In this document: piece after piece, positions 53,950 through 64,000 of the stretch
How positions within the stretch are numbered: the stretch's first letter is position 1
Layout of the letters: every line of letters starts with the position of its first letter
Position numbers and translations under genes: made by a program
Notes under the pieces: generated by a model
Told to the model about the DNA's origin: nothing
Databases searched by the model: none
The model's input: the letters and a program-made list of their open reading frames with translations, nothing else
Assembly (NCBI GenBank): GCA_958295665.1
Contig: OY282560.1
Coordinates: 306,943,236-307,007,235, forward strand
Direction of reading: 5' to 3'
DNA: 64,000 bases
DNA from: Tipula vernalis
Lineage: Eukaryota; Arthropoda; Insecta; Diptera; Tipulidae

Positions 53950-54181
53950 CAATATTCATTATCGAAAAGGAGAAAAGAGAAGAGAAAGTGGATAGAACGA
54001 AATCTTGAAAAGAACAGAAAGTGGATAAAAACAAAATGAAGAGTGGTTCAACGTTCGAAAAGAGGAAAAAGCTGGTACAAGAATACTCTTGCAAACAGGA
54101 TAACTAAGTAAGCCAAAAATTAGTTTGTAGCTAAAGAAGAAACAAACAAGGAAAACAAGTCATGCACGAATACTCGTTCAA

Positions 54182-54363
54182 GGTGCGTACATGATCCAAT
54201 TCAGTTGAAAAAATGTACACCACGAAGTTAGCAAAATAGTAAAATTTTTTGTTAAAATTGGTTACCCTGGTGAACTTTTTGTTCTAGTTGGAAATAATTC
54301 AACTCGTACAGCTAACTTCGTGGTGTACATTTTTTCACCAGAAAAGTATAGCATGTACGCAGC
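54182..54363. mobile_element. MITE with 50-bp inverted repeats
   Basis: 182 bp flanked by TTCAA (54177-54181 and 54364-54368). Outer ends GGTGCGTACATG and GCTGCGTACATG, and an inner perfect repeat of 27 bp beginning TGAAAAAATGTACACCACGA. Confidence 0.75.
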
Positions 54364-54368
54364 TTCAA

Positions 54369-56450
54369 ATATCTAAAAGTCCTTTCCAAATTTTATATTT
54401 TAGCGTGTTGTAATTTAATTTTCCGAAAGCTATTTAACTGAAAAAATTTAAATAGAATAAACATTTTGAAATTTAAACCATAAAATTTTTAAAAAATTAT
54501 TAAATAAAGGAAAGAGCACAATATAGTACAATTAAACGTACCACGGATACTCCAATTTATCTTTATCGTACTGCAGGTTGTACTACAAATCTTACAGAAA
54601 ATTGGATCAATTTATCATAAAGCGTTTTACCCACATACATACTCAACCATATTCGAACCAATTAGCAATCAAGTATAGGCTTGCTTTTCGGTTTAATTCC
54701 TTTAATTAATTTTTCTTTACCTCATAAATTATGTTGCGTTTGGGGTTTATTGGAAGAGTCATTACAAGTCAAAACCGATAGAGATGTATTTTCCTTAAAT
54801 AAATTAGTCTTTCTTCTTGAAAGTTGCGTTTGGCCAAAAAGTTCAGGTTATGGAAACAAGGTACAGTATAAAAACCTGTGACCAATCCCTACATAGATGC
54901 TCCCAGACATTTAAATAAATCGTTTAATCGTATGTAAAATTTGCGATTGAATCGCAAATTGTTAGGTTTAACATACAATAAATCGGAAGGTCTGTTGCCA
55001 GTTTTACCTAAAAAAATTATAGAGAAGGGCAGATGCTCAAAAGAGGACATCTTGTAACCCTACGTCTGATTCAGGAACAATAACTACAGAAAATTATTTA
55101 TGAAGCGGTTTGTAAATCGCAAAAACAAACTATAAAAAACAACAAAAGTGGCAACTTTAAATTGACGTTTCTATGGTGTTAAGAGCCAGGGTGAAATTTA
55201 TGAAAAAATGTATTTCTAAAAAACATTGATGTTTTTTGGAGAAAAGAACCCAGTTTTTGATGTACATCAATTTTTTTTAATGTTTTTGGGTGAAAAGAAC
55301 ATCACATAAATTGGATCTTCAGAAGCCTTGACTTGATTGTTTTTGTCTAGCAGGATTTCTGTCTCGAATAAAAGTCTTGCAAAATTGATTAAATATTTAT
55401 TCTCCGAATATAATTCTCACAATTCACAAGCGACCAAACCATTTATTCTTTTCCATGGTCATCGTTTTAAGTGATTTTAATTGTTGATGGAAAACCCGAT
55501 AATTATAACTTCAAAATTGTAAAATCTTCAAACAAAAATTACATATTCTAATATTACAACATCATTGCGTGATGACGATTATTTTTGGAAATGATTTGAT
55601 AAATACTTTAGAACAAATTTAAGCTTTTCGAATCCCTTATTCGTTTCCAATTGTATAACACTATCATATGATGAGATGAGCTCCCCTCAGTACCAGATTA
55701 AGACCTCGTTAGAATCTTTTCGTTATGAACATTCTAAAGTAATGACTGCACTTACATGATTTGACCTTTTATCACATTAAGCAACATTCGTAAAAACTGT
55801 AGAATAAAAAAATAAGTAAAGTTAATTTCAGCGGGAATAAATTAAAAAGCTGACGAATAATCAAATATGAGAAGTTATAGTCCGTGAAATTTTAAACTTC
55901 ATTCAACTTCCCAATCTAGTCTAGACTAGAGCAGTAGAGCGATGTGTAAATAACATTTGAGGGCCAAACATCGAATAAAAATCTAAAATTGAACTTGTCC
56001 CAATAATAAAACATTAATTTCCTTAAAGTAACTCATACACAGCACATGTTTTTATAGAAAACAACTAAATTATCACAAATCATCCAGCAATAATTTAATG
56101 GCGGCTATCCCGCACAGCACACAGTTCCTATATTTTTATTTACATACATTTTCATTACATGAAAATTTACTCACTAATAACAGTTACTTAACTATTTATA
56201 GGTTGTATATAAATATAAATTAATATAATTACCATTATATTTCATTTAATTATTCCACTTTCATTCAAAATATTTAGATTTTGAGTGACCGATTGAAAAA
56301 GAACTGGAAAAACAAGCAACTGTCAAAACTAAACAAAACAAAATAAAAAAAAATTCCCAGTAGTAAGCGAAATTGCTGAATATAAAAAAAAACTGTACTT
56401 CTATTTAAATCCACGCAGATGTCGTAATAGGTAATAACAATAATATAAGG
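54369..56450. other. CREB intron, no other recognisable feature
   Basis: AT-rich intronic DNA. Around 55195-55300 there are imperfect repeats of phrases like TTTTTGGAGAAAAGAAC. No exon or element ends were found. Confidence 0.45.
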
Positions 56451-56458
56451 TGACGTCA
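56451..56458. promoter_or_regulatory. Perfect cAMP response element in CREB intron 1
   Basis: TGACGTCA, the full palindromic CREB-binding site, lies 108 bp inside the intron from the first coding exon. CREB genes elsewhere are known to be autoregulated through such sites. It is the only full site I saw in the window. Function here is inference. Confidence 0.7.
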
Positions 56459-56566
56459 TCATTTTTTATACGATATAATCAAACTTTCTGCTCACAAATT
56501 TCATTCCCGCAATTTTTTTTTTGTAATTTTTAGTTTTTTTTAACTGAATTAAAAGTTGACACTTAC

Positions 56567-56719
56567 TTGGATGCCAGAACCCGTCGATGGTATTAATTGT
56601 ACTATATTTGCTCCTGATGATAATACAGCTGTTGTACCATTATCAGCTGGTGAAGCTGATGGGCCACTTAATGGATCCATACTTGAATTACCATTCTCCT
56701 CTACCATCGCACTATCCAT
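56567..56719 (-). CDS. CREB transcription factor, first coding exon
   Basis: 51 codons from ATG at 56719 to a GTAAGT donor at 56566. It reads MDSAMVEENGNSSMDPLSG and, near the end, NIVQLIPSTGSGIQ. The start MDxxxVEENGNSS is that of insect CrebB, so I chose this ATG over one four codons upstream (56731). The exon ends in phase 0 and can join the Gln-rich exon at 18392 in frame. With the exons seen here the KID serine would be about residue 140, close to position 133 in mammals. Confidence 0.88.
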
Positions 56720-56786
56720 ATCACACTTCACACGACAAAACCGTAAAAAATTATTTTTATCAATTTTTATTTTTTTTTTTTTTTAA

Positions 56787-57570
56787 TAAAACTATTAAAC
56801 GAACAACTTGTCAGACACACTAATATTATTATTTTTTTTTAACTTTTAAATTCTATTATTTTGTTTTTTTAATTATAATTAAAAACAAATTTCCAATTAG
56901 AATATAAAAATGTTGATAATTTAAAAACTTTTGAGGTTATAATCCCATAATTTTATCATCTGTGCTTGTAGGTATATCTCGGGAGATGTATTTTCACACT
57001 AAAAAAAAAACAAAAAATTGTTTTTCAACATTTTAATAAACAAACAATAATTTTTTTTTGTTTATATTTTTATCAATAAAAAAATTCGTATATTTTACGT
57101 AAAAACTATTTGACGCCATATTCGTTTTTTAAATGTCATTTTGAATGAAACGAAAAAAAAAATGAAAAATTTATAAAAAAAAAAAATTAAATTACGCCAC
57201 AAACATTTGTTTTATTATTACGTATTGTTACAATTTCGAATAGTAATTTACACAATAATTATAGTTTTCCCAAGTAGTTTTGTATTCAAGTGTTTTACAA
57301 ATAAAAAAAAATAAAAAAACAAAAAATTTCCCTCTTAAAATTGCTATTTTTTACACACAATTTTTATAAAAACATAAAAAAAAATGAAAATGTCATTTTA
57401 ATTTATTAAATAAAATCGTTTATTGCTTAGCTAGCTGTTCATTTAAATTATTTGCGTGAAAAAAATTGTAAAAAATATGTAATTAAATTATAAAAATAAA
57501 AATAAAAAAAAAAAAAAATATTTTTTAAAAAATTTATAAATTTTTTTTTATTTATTACAAAAGTACTTAC
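56787..57570. other. Low-complexity A/T-rich stretch between the first CREB exons
   Basis: Repeated A and T homopolymers with little unique sequence. No feature beyond a probable short first intron. Confidence 0.5.
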
Positions 57571-57830
57571 CAGTTACGTATTTATCGTCACACAGGCTAC
57601 CTAAACCTCTCGGTATGGGTAAATACTAAATACGTAAAAGCCACGTCAAATTATTATGATTATTGCACACATATGTAATAAAAAAAAAAAAAAATTAAAG
57701 ACAAAATTGTATATAGACGAAGTATATATACGTATACGAACACGACATACATAAACGTAAACGTCGTTCGTCGTCACTTTTCGTATAAATACTAGAATTC
57801 ATCTACAATCTGTCGTCTCCTTGGTTTTTA
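57571..57830 (-). promoter_or_regulatory. Probable CREB 5'-untranslated exon and promoter region
   Basis: A consensus donor (ACTG then GTAAGTAC) ends an exon at 57571 on the minus strand, 850 bp upstream of the start codon. The preceding 200 bp stand out from the flanking A/T runs and contain three CRE half-sites (CGTCA on plus) at 57586, 57644 and 57772. The transcription start is not determined. An acceptor shortly before 56719 would be needed; the candidate (GTGTGAAG) is weak. Confidence 0.5.
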
Positions 57831-58443
57831 ATTTTATCCCCCATTTCTTTTTCTTTTTTTTTTTTTTTTGATAAAAATTGACTTTAAATTTCCAAATAAA
57901 CAACATATTTTTAAAAAGAAATTTTGTTTAAATATAAATATGATTTATATAAGCATTTTATTTAATTTATTTAAATATATTTCAGGGTTATGCAACAATT
58001 GTTACCATATATGTAAATAGCGTGGGTGGTTGAAGCAAATTTTTCCATTTTTTTGGGAAACGTGTGCGAATCCTTAACATTACAATAGTGGATCAAATTT
58101 CCATATTACATTTCCATTTTGGCGTGACAACTTCTCAAAGTTAACGTTATGAAAACATATCCAAATATTTAGCTTACAGCTCACCAACTATATCAATAAT
58201 CAATGGATAACTACGATCCTCTACTCATTGCTACAAAACTTTATATGTGCGCTTATGTAAGCTGGAAAATAGGAGGCGCTCAAGTCGGTTGTTAATCTAT
58301 CAGCAGGTTAACTGGCAATTGAATACAAGTATGACTGTTTTTGATTAATTCATCGAGCCTGTAGCCCGGCGATTTTTTAATAATCAGAATTTCCAAAATC
58401 GGACCATCTGTTGAAAGTGAAGGTGTAGTCAAATTAGGCAATT

Positions 58444-58695
58444 GTGTTCAGAACTGTACATAATAAAATAATAGGTTCTGATGCCGTCCATCTCTTCTAC
58501 AGCAATCGAGATGTGGATATTTATAATCGAGACGTCATTAATAAAGCGTTAAACGGCTTAGCCACTGACTTTATGATAGGTTATACGACGTTCAAGGAGA
58601 GAAACGAATGCCGCTGCAAACTGCACACAGACGTGACAGGTGGATTGGTGAACACACAGAACAAGTCCACTTACGTATGTACGTCCAGGCATTGA
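58444..58695 (+). pseudogene. Possible PIF1-like helicase fragment (Helitron-type)
   Basis: The frame contains DAVHLFYSNRDVDIYNRDVI and later LHTDVTGGLVNTQNK. PIF1-type helicases, including those of Helitrons, have similar blocks (x-LF-x-N-x-xV-x-x-x-N and D-V-x-x-GLVNG). The Walker motifs are missing. A remnant at best. Confidence 0.4.
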
Positions 58696-58937
58696 AGCTT
58701 AATACAATCATCATTATTAATTGACAAAAGCCAACCTTTCGAAATAAAATATAAATTTACTATGTATTATGATTCTGGTGGCAGGTATCTTAACCAAGAA
58801 TTAGAATTATGTTTAATTAAACCCAATTTTTTTTTGGGTTAATGTTATTCTTGCGGGGATTTATTATATGCAATTGTTGTTGTAAATTTGTCAAGGAAAT
58901 ACGCTAACTATTGAAAACGAAATTAGAAAATCCTTCA

Positions 58938-59045
58938 TTGAAGTTGTTCCGTAATAAATTTTTCAAAAATCTTACTGAAACTGTTTAATATTGAAATTGG
59001 CCTGTAATTCTGAATGTTACTAGCATCATCATCAACACACCTTCT
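58938..59045 (-). pseudogene. LINE reverse transcriptase fragment
   Basis: The minus strand reads NYRPISILNSFSKIFEKFI then TEQLQ, the conserved RT block that follows the P-x-x-K-x-G segment in Jockey/RTE-type LINEs, preceded by a weak match. No other RT blocks are left. Confidence 0.65.
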
Positions 59046-59049
59046 TTCA

Positions 59050-60247
59050 ATGATAAATTAAATAAAATGTAAAGGGATTTTTAGGAAAGCATAAGGTAAA
59101 GGATTGAATAAAGTTATCACATACAGATAACCAGGCCGTAATATCACACATTGATTGGAATTCTTTCAGTTGGCCATAGCCGTGCCAAAATAAAGTGCCG
59201 CAAGCCCATTCCTATTCACCAGCGAATCGTCAACATTGCAGTGAACAAAACCTTAGGAATCTAGTTCAGTGAAATAGTTTATAAATACAACGTGCAACAA
59301 CCTCAATCCGACTATCACAACCAAAAACGATACCCCATTTCGATTCATACAAAACGAGCGCCTGCGAAATGATTAAAGAAAAACCTTCATCCAACCGTCA
59401 CTAAAGCGGCTCATTCATTTATAGAAACATTGCACCGAGATTTGCATATGCAGACGTTTAAATGTCACGTTTCACGACAAAACAAAAACAAAAAACAAAA
59501 TCAAATCGAAGCAAACTTTCTTTGAATGACATTTAATTTAATTTATTTATTCGGTTTCAAATTCTTCTTTGGGTTCTACATTTCTACTGAATTTCAATAA
59601 TAATTAAAAATTCTGCATGTGCATGGTTTTTTAACTTGTCGAATAATTTTTAATTACTCTAAAATAAAAGTGACATAAGCCGCTTAAAAGTTAAATATGG
59701 ATTTTAAAGCATATAGGTACTTAAAATTCAGTTTACGTGGCCAAGCTTTGTTTTCCCCCGCATATTCACAACTTCCAATACGCTCCATCTTTTATTAATG
59801 TGAAGGCATCTGTTTAATAAAACCTTGAATTATGAACTTTTGTACATGTTTTACACACCTTTATATATTGTTAATTCGAAGTTCCTTTGATCGAACTGGA
59901 GGGAGAATTTGATACGCCTTGAATATTTCGACACAATATTTTTATTTAAAATATTAGAACTCTTATAACTCAAATTATTTATTTAAAGCTCATGAGTTCT
60001 GTACTCCAAAAAATTTTTTTAGTTAGCAAGAATACTAATTCCAATAAAACTGAAGCTTATTCGTTCGAATTATACTTTAAAAGGATTTTTTTTTCAATTA
60101 GAAGAAACCTTCAAACTTTTAGAATAACTACGCATCACTGTGCATCTTTGGAAGTCATTTATTTTTAAGTTCAACTATGAAGTGAACGTCTGATCAAAGT
60201 GTACGAATAACAGATATAGTGATGAGTTCAGTTTCATTGGATTTTAG
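59050..60247. other. Intergenic DNA between CREB and allantoinase, no recognisable gene
   Basis: Mixed sequence; 59150-59450 is less AT-rich than its surroundings but has no open frame or motif I recognise. Confidence 0.4.
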
Positions 60248-60638
60248 CAGAGATGGGTAGTACCGAAAACTGATATTTATGACACAGTTTTTGACAAGAG
60301 ATCTTGACAGTCTTTCAAAACCTGTGTTACCACCTACCAACGAAAACAACTAAATCTGTACAATTTTAGCTTTATTTACGTTTAAACAGTTTCAACAGTT
60401 AGGCATACTTCAAAATTTACCGGTATGTTTCAAAAACTTGCTCATGAATCAATAAGAATATGTTATTTCCTTTTTTTACATTACCACACGCACAGTTTTT
60501 GAAATTTTCCGACAGCTTTTGATATTTTTCGACAGTTTCGACTCTTTTCGATAGTTTTTGAACATAATTTAAGGTTTTTGACCAATTTTTGCCAAAATTG
60601 TCGAAAAGCCAACTTTTTTAGCACTTTACCCATCTCTG
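60248..60638. mobile_element. hAT-like MITE
   Basis: 391 bp bounded by CAGAGATGGGTA and its inverse. CAGAGATGGG is a common end of hAT-type non-autonomous elements. The inside repeats imperfect units like TTTTTCGACAGTTTT (60480-60600). The flanking 8 bp do not match, so the duplication has decayed or the ends have been altered. Confidence 0.65.
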
Positions 60639-60693
60639 CTTTAAATTAGCAGATAAATGGAAAATGCATAAGACCTGCATGATTTAAGTACTT

Positions 60694-61090
60694 TTCATAC
60701 CAGGCGCCTCACCTCGAAATATTTAGTTACCACAAATGCGAAACTGAGACCCTTTCATACCGGTGACGTTGGCTTTGAACATTCGGTTGCTATCAAATAT
60801 TTTATTTAGGCCTATTTTACATGTGAATTATAGCAAGAACTGAGATATTCTAAATTTGTAACGTACATATGAGCTAGATTTTTTAGTAAGTATGAAGTAT
60901 TTGTGCAAAAAATGTGATTTTTAGGTTATGTTGAGAAAGCACTTCGCTTTGTACTACTTTAAAATCTCTACTTTAAAATCATTACTATAAAATTAAACGG
61001 GATCAATCGAATAAAACTAATTTATATAATTAAAAAACGAAATAAAAAATGTTTATTTACGAAGCTCAAAGCCGAGGCGCCTGGTATGAA
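60694..61090. mobile_element. MITE-like element with TTCATACCAGGCGCCTC ends
   Basis: 397 bp bounded by this 17-bp perfect inverted repeat. The inside has no coding sequence. A related phrase (TTCATACCGGTGACG) occurs once inside at about 60757. Confidence 0.6.
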
Positions 61091-61111
61091 TAGTTATTTG
61101 TGTATCAAGAG

Positions 61112-61202
61112 CGCAAAGTGCCAGTTTGTCACGCGAGAAAGGAAATTGCTGGCCGACGGGACGGAGGCCAGCAACCTTTCGAGCGTGACAAACAACTTTG
61201 CG
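61112..61202. repeat. 91-bp hairpin with about 40-bp stem
   Basis: The left arm runs from CGCAAAGT through GTTTGTCACGC to TTGCTGGCC. After an 11-nt loop (GACGGGACGGA) the right arm is its inverse with few mismatches. It is GC-rich in an AT-rich setting. Together with the hairpin at 61432 and an outer repeat (TCAAGAGCGCAAAGTG at 61105; its inverse near 61505) it may be one 410-bp element. Confidence 0.75.
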
Positions 61203-61431
61203 GACGTGTTTCACACTTTATTTTTCCTACAATCATTTTAAAAAATATAATAAAAAGATAATTTTGTAGTAAAATTTACTATACTGACAATACGATTTTA
61301 TTTTAGGACCGACATTTTGTTCAATCGAGTAGTCAAAGATTTTTTTTATTTTTCATAAAGAAAAACAAAAATTTGGTTTGATGTTTTATACAAACATTAG
61401 TCTTTCTTTAAACATGCGTGCGGTTTCAAGT

Positions 61432-61466
61432 TTTGTCACACGTTTCTAAGAGAAACGTGTGACAAA
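61432..61466. repeat. Perfect 16-bp stem hairpin
   Basis: TTTGTCACACGTTTCT, a 3-nt loop AAG, then the exact inverse. It shares TTTGTCAC-CG with the hairpin at 61112. Confidence 0.8.
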
Positions 61467-61518
61467 GTAATTTGTTTATTAACTGTCAAAAAAATAGACA
61501 CTTTGGGCTTTGAAAACA

Positions 61519-62605
61519 GAGAAAAAAAGCCTGCTTTTCACGGCGATTGTAGGAAAAAGTACTTAATTTATCAAAATCTATAAAGAAGGAAATCAAATTA
61601 ATTAAATTATTTCTGTCAAATCCGATAAAATTAATTCTAAATATGATTCATTGCTAGTGACATTCAGTTTCATATCCCTGCCTCATTCACTGCTCTATTC
61701 GAATCCATCCACTTTACCCCTTGATAATTCAAAAGCCCGCGTACATATACAGCTACACAAAAATTACACAAACGTAAAACGACACAAAATCCAGCAACAA
61801 AATTTATTAAATGAATGAGATAACAAAAAAAAAAAAAAATACAAACATACGAAATTTTATAAAAATGACGTAATCATATGAATCACTCACTATACAGTTT
61901 TTTTTAACAAAAACATTTTTTTTTGCAATAATTTATCTGTTTCAAATTAGATCCAATATTTATATTAGAAAAGGAATAAAAAATTAAATTTAAAACATGG
62001 GAATTCAAAATATGTACATTATTGTACCGTACAATTCTATACTGTAATTATAATATGACCTTCGATTTTTTTTTTGCTTCTTATGTACTCATGGTTGTGT
62101 GTTTTAGTTTTACATTTTCTGTAAACTGTAAAGGAAAGCAACAATGGTTACGTCATCCGATGTCGTATACACACCGATATAACATAAAGATGACGTTATG
62201 TTTTTCGGTTATGATTACCATTCCCAATTTACTTGATTTGATTTTTTTATTTTCTATCTATAATACATGATTGTCGCGTAACTGGAGTACAAACACAAAG
62301 CAGTGAGGAAACTTTTGCGTGTTGTATATGTAGATATAGGGTGGGTCATAAAAATTCGAGGGGTTGGATTTGTTATTTGCTGCGTCGCATTTTGGTATGG
62401 GTATTTTGTTATTAAAGTGGATATAACATTTTGCAGAAGGTGTTATTATGGGTGTCGATTTTTAAATTGAGTTTGGCAAATTCCGCCATGTTTCAAGGTA
62501 ATAAAGAATGGGTAAAATTGTGTAATGGGAGCGGCACTCACTCACTATCAATATAGGTAACCAAATTTACCAACCAAACAAAATATTTAAATTCGTCTAA
62601 CATTT
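61519..62605. other. 3' flank of allantoinase, no recognisable gene
   Basis: AT-rich. A frame at 62022-62270 is hydrophobic but has no recognised family. No other gene seen. Confidence 0.4.
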
Positions 62606-63454
62606 TTATTCATACTTAACAACTTTTGAAGTGGGACGCTTCTTTCGTATTACTTTGCCCATCGGCTGTTGAAAACTTTCATATCGTTGATATACATGAT
62701 AACCGCGTACAACAGTCGCATGCACCACTCCCTTTAACGTTTTGTCCATATACGGATTAACTTTATTCTTAAACTGGACAATGTCCGGTGTAATTGTAAA
62801 CGTTTCTTCCGGATCCCAAACACAAAAATCAGCATCATAACCCTCCTCCAATTTACCTTTCAAATTCTGGAGGCCAACCAATTTTGCCGGCTCCTCGCAT
62901 AAATAGTGCAAAACATCTTGTAGGCCAAGTCCATATTTCTCACACTGTGTCCAAAACAGTGATAAACCAAATTGTACGGATGAAATACCACCCCATGCTT
63001 TCATAAAATCACCTCGCCCCTTACCATAATTCAAACATTTGAGGCCCGGTGTACACGGTGAATGATCCGAAACGACTAAATCGATTGTTTTATCGAGTAC
63101 GCCCTGCCACAATTTTTCACGATTATCAGCGGTACGAATTGGTGGTGCACATTTGTATTCCGTGTGCGCATCAGGAATTTCTTCGGATGCAATCGACAAA
63201 TAGTGATGGCATGTTTCAACGGTTATTTGGCGTCCCTCGTTTTTGGCTTCACGAATTAGTGGCAACACCTCGGCGGATGACAAATGCACAATATGAAGTC
63301 GTGTATTATATTTTCGGGAAAGTTTTGTAATCATTTGGAATGCATTGATCTCCATCGACGCTGGCCTACTTTCAAGATATGTATTATACTTTTTCGGTTC
63401 TTCGACGTTATTCGGTTCATTGGTGCTTGCATCACATTCTAACTCAGCATGGAA
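62606..63454 (-). CDS. Allantoinase, last exon
   Basis: 283 codons from the acceptor ATTTTAG to the TAA at 62608-62606. Allantoinase opens the hydantoin ring of allantoin to give allantoate in purine breakdown and belongs to the amidohydrolase superfamily with a two-metal TIM barrel. Visible metal-site motifs: FHAELE (His), RLHIVHLSSAEVLP (His) and VVSDHSPCTPGLK (Asp). VETCHHYL and KCAPPIR are also typical. The C-terminal part has GYDADFCVWDPE and VVRGYHVY, the small beta domain of the family. The frame joins the preceding exon in phase 0. AATAAA overlaps the stop codon. Confidence 0.95.
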   Translation of the reverse strand, partial: FHAELECDASTNEPNNVEEPKKYNTYLESRPASMEINAFQMITKLSRKYNTRLHIVHLSSAEVLPLIREAKNEGRQITVETCHHYLSIASEEIPDAHTEYKCAPPIRTADNREKLWQGVLDKTIDLVVSDHSPCTPGLKCLNYGKGRGDFMKAWGGISSVQFGLSLFWTQCEKYGLGLQDVLHYLCEEPAKLVGLQNLKGKLEEGYDADFCVWDPEETFTITPDIVQFKNKVNPYMDKTLKGVVHATVVRGYHVYQRYESFQQPMGKVIRKKRPTSKVVKYE

Positions 63455-63518
63455 CTAAAATATACAATGTGATGTTTCACTGTAGAATTATACTTTATTT
63501 AAAAAGTTATTTACTTAC
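63455..63518 (-). other. Allantoinase intron, 64 bp
   Basis: GTAAGT donor and TATTTTAG acceptor on the minus strand, phase 0. A size typical of insect short introns. Confidence 0.9.
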
Positions 63519-63932
63519 AGCTAATACAGTTCCGGTATTTTCCAATTTCCCTAGTGCCACATGCAATTGATTTTCGGTCACATTTGGAAATTCATCCACA
63601 CCGCTTGGACACAAAAAACATTTAAATCCCACCACGCCATTTCGTACCAAATCGCGTAAATCCTTTTCATTGCCAGGAATAACGCCACCCCAAAACGCTA
63701 CATCAATGAACAGTTTACCTTGGGTTGCTTTAATTTTTTCATTTAGATTGTCAACGGTTGTAGTTGGTGGAATGGCATTCAGAGGCATATCAACAATGGT
63801 TGTAAAACCACCAGCGGCTGCTGCTTTTGTAGCGGTGGTAAATCCTTCCCAATCTGTGCGACCTGGTTCATTGATGTGCACATGTGAGTCAATAAGGCCT
63901 GGCATGAGGACTAGGTTGCCAAAATCGATTAC
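63519..63932 (-). CDS. Allantoinase, internal exon with HxH motif
   Basis: 138 codons from the acceptor TTCTGTCACAG to the GTAAGT donor. It encodes [20 protein letters not shown], with the metal-binding H-x-H, then [31 protein letters not shown], and [13 protein letters not shown], where Lys is the residue carbamylated to bridge the two metals. The family usually has some 50 residues before this point, so at least one more exon lies beyond the right edge. An internal ATG at 63905 is not the real start, because the frame and homology continue upstream of it to the acceptor. Confidence 0.95.
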
Positions 63933-64000
63933 CTGTGACAGAAATAAAATATTAAAATTTTTGAAACAAGCGTTTGAGGTTTTTATGCAAGAAAAGCACT
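63933..64000 (-). other. Allantoinase upstream intron (partial)
   Basis: 68 bp to the window edge, AT-rich and ending in a pyrimidine-rich acceptor. The 5' exon is not in view. Confidence 0.8.

Larger units (their letters stand above)
18393..56566 (-). other. Large CREB intron (about 38.2 kb) filled with mobile elements
   Basis: It is bounded by the acceptor AATTTCAG at 18393-18400 and the donor GTAAGT at 56566-56561 on the minus strand. Nearly all recognisable content is transposon derived and is listed separately. No other convincing CREB exon was seen, though exons under 60 codons are easy to miss. Confidence 0.7.

Noticed and set aside
62022..62270. 82-codon hydrophobic plus-strand frame
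   Set aside because: Composition reflects T-rich sequence; no signal peptide plus domain pattern or homology that I recognise.
63903..63905. ATG as the start of allantoinase
   Set aside because: The frame and the typical sequence [13 protein letters not shown] continue upstream to a good splice acceptor, so this Met is internal.

Overview
The window looks like AT-rich insect genomic DNA. The evidence is two recognisable host genes with short GT-AG introns and insect-type homology, plus many arthropod-type mobile elements (Gypsy, Jockey and I-like LINEs, Tc1/mariner, hAT, a tRNA-derived SINE, many MITEs). A dipteran is plausible because the CREB start resembles fly CrebB, but the order is not settled by the sequence.

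Host genes. (1) A CREB-family transcription factor lies on the minus strand. A probable 5'-untranslated exon ends at 57571. The first coding exon is 56719-56567, a second is 18392-18246, and the exon with the kinase-inducible domain and its RRPSY site is 18144-17982. The bZIP exon was not found and should lie beyond the left edge, so nearly everything from 1 to 57571 is the inside of this gene: a first coding intron of about 38.2 kb and a later intron of at least 18 kb. (2) Two exons of allantoinase, a purine-degradation enzyme, lie on the minus strand at the right edge (63932-63519 and 63454-62606). Its 5' exon is outside.

Layout. 1-6.8 kb: decayed LINE and hAT remnants. 7.8-15.9 kb: a three-level nest in which a decayed minus-strand gene is split by a foldback element, which is split by a young Gypsy-type element (8302-14838) with LTRs that look identical, a CHCC gag finger, a probable tRNA-Trp primer site and a -1 slippery heptamer between gag and pol. 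16-31.5 kb: CREB exons, MITEs, a SINE with 12-bp duplications (20009-20344), fragments of Tc1 and mariner transposases, and two oppositely oriented 3' pieces of an I-like LINE. 31.5-33.6 kb: a hairpin-rich MITE, then a Tc1 element with another MITE in its left terminal repeat. 33.8-40.8 kb: a decayed multicopy gene broken by a 621-bp mariner-type element and by a full-length, apparently intact Jockey-type LINE (35961-40622). 43.7-48.5 kb: an older Gypsy-type element with many stops and frameshifts. 51-61.5 kb: MITEs, long hairpins and CREB exon 1, with a perfect cAMP response element just inside its intron. 62.6-64 kb: allantoinase.

The host genes are unrelated in function. The main story is a regulatory gene whose introns have taken in successive waves of mobile elements. 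Their order can be read from target-site duplications and, in three places, from an intact comparison sequence that shows the pre-insertion state.
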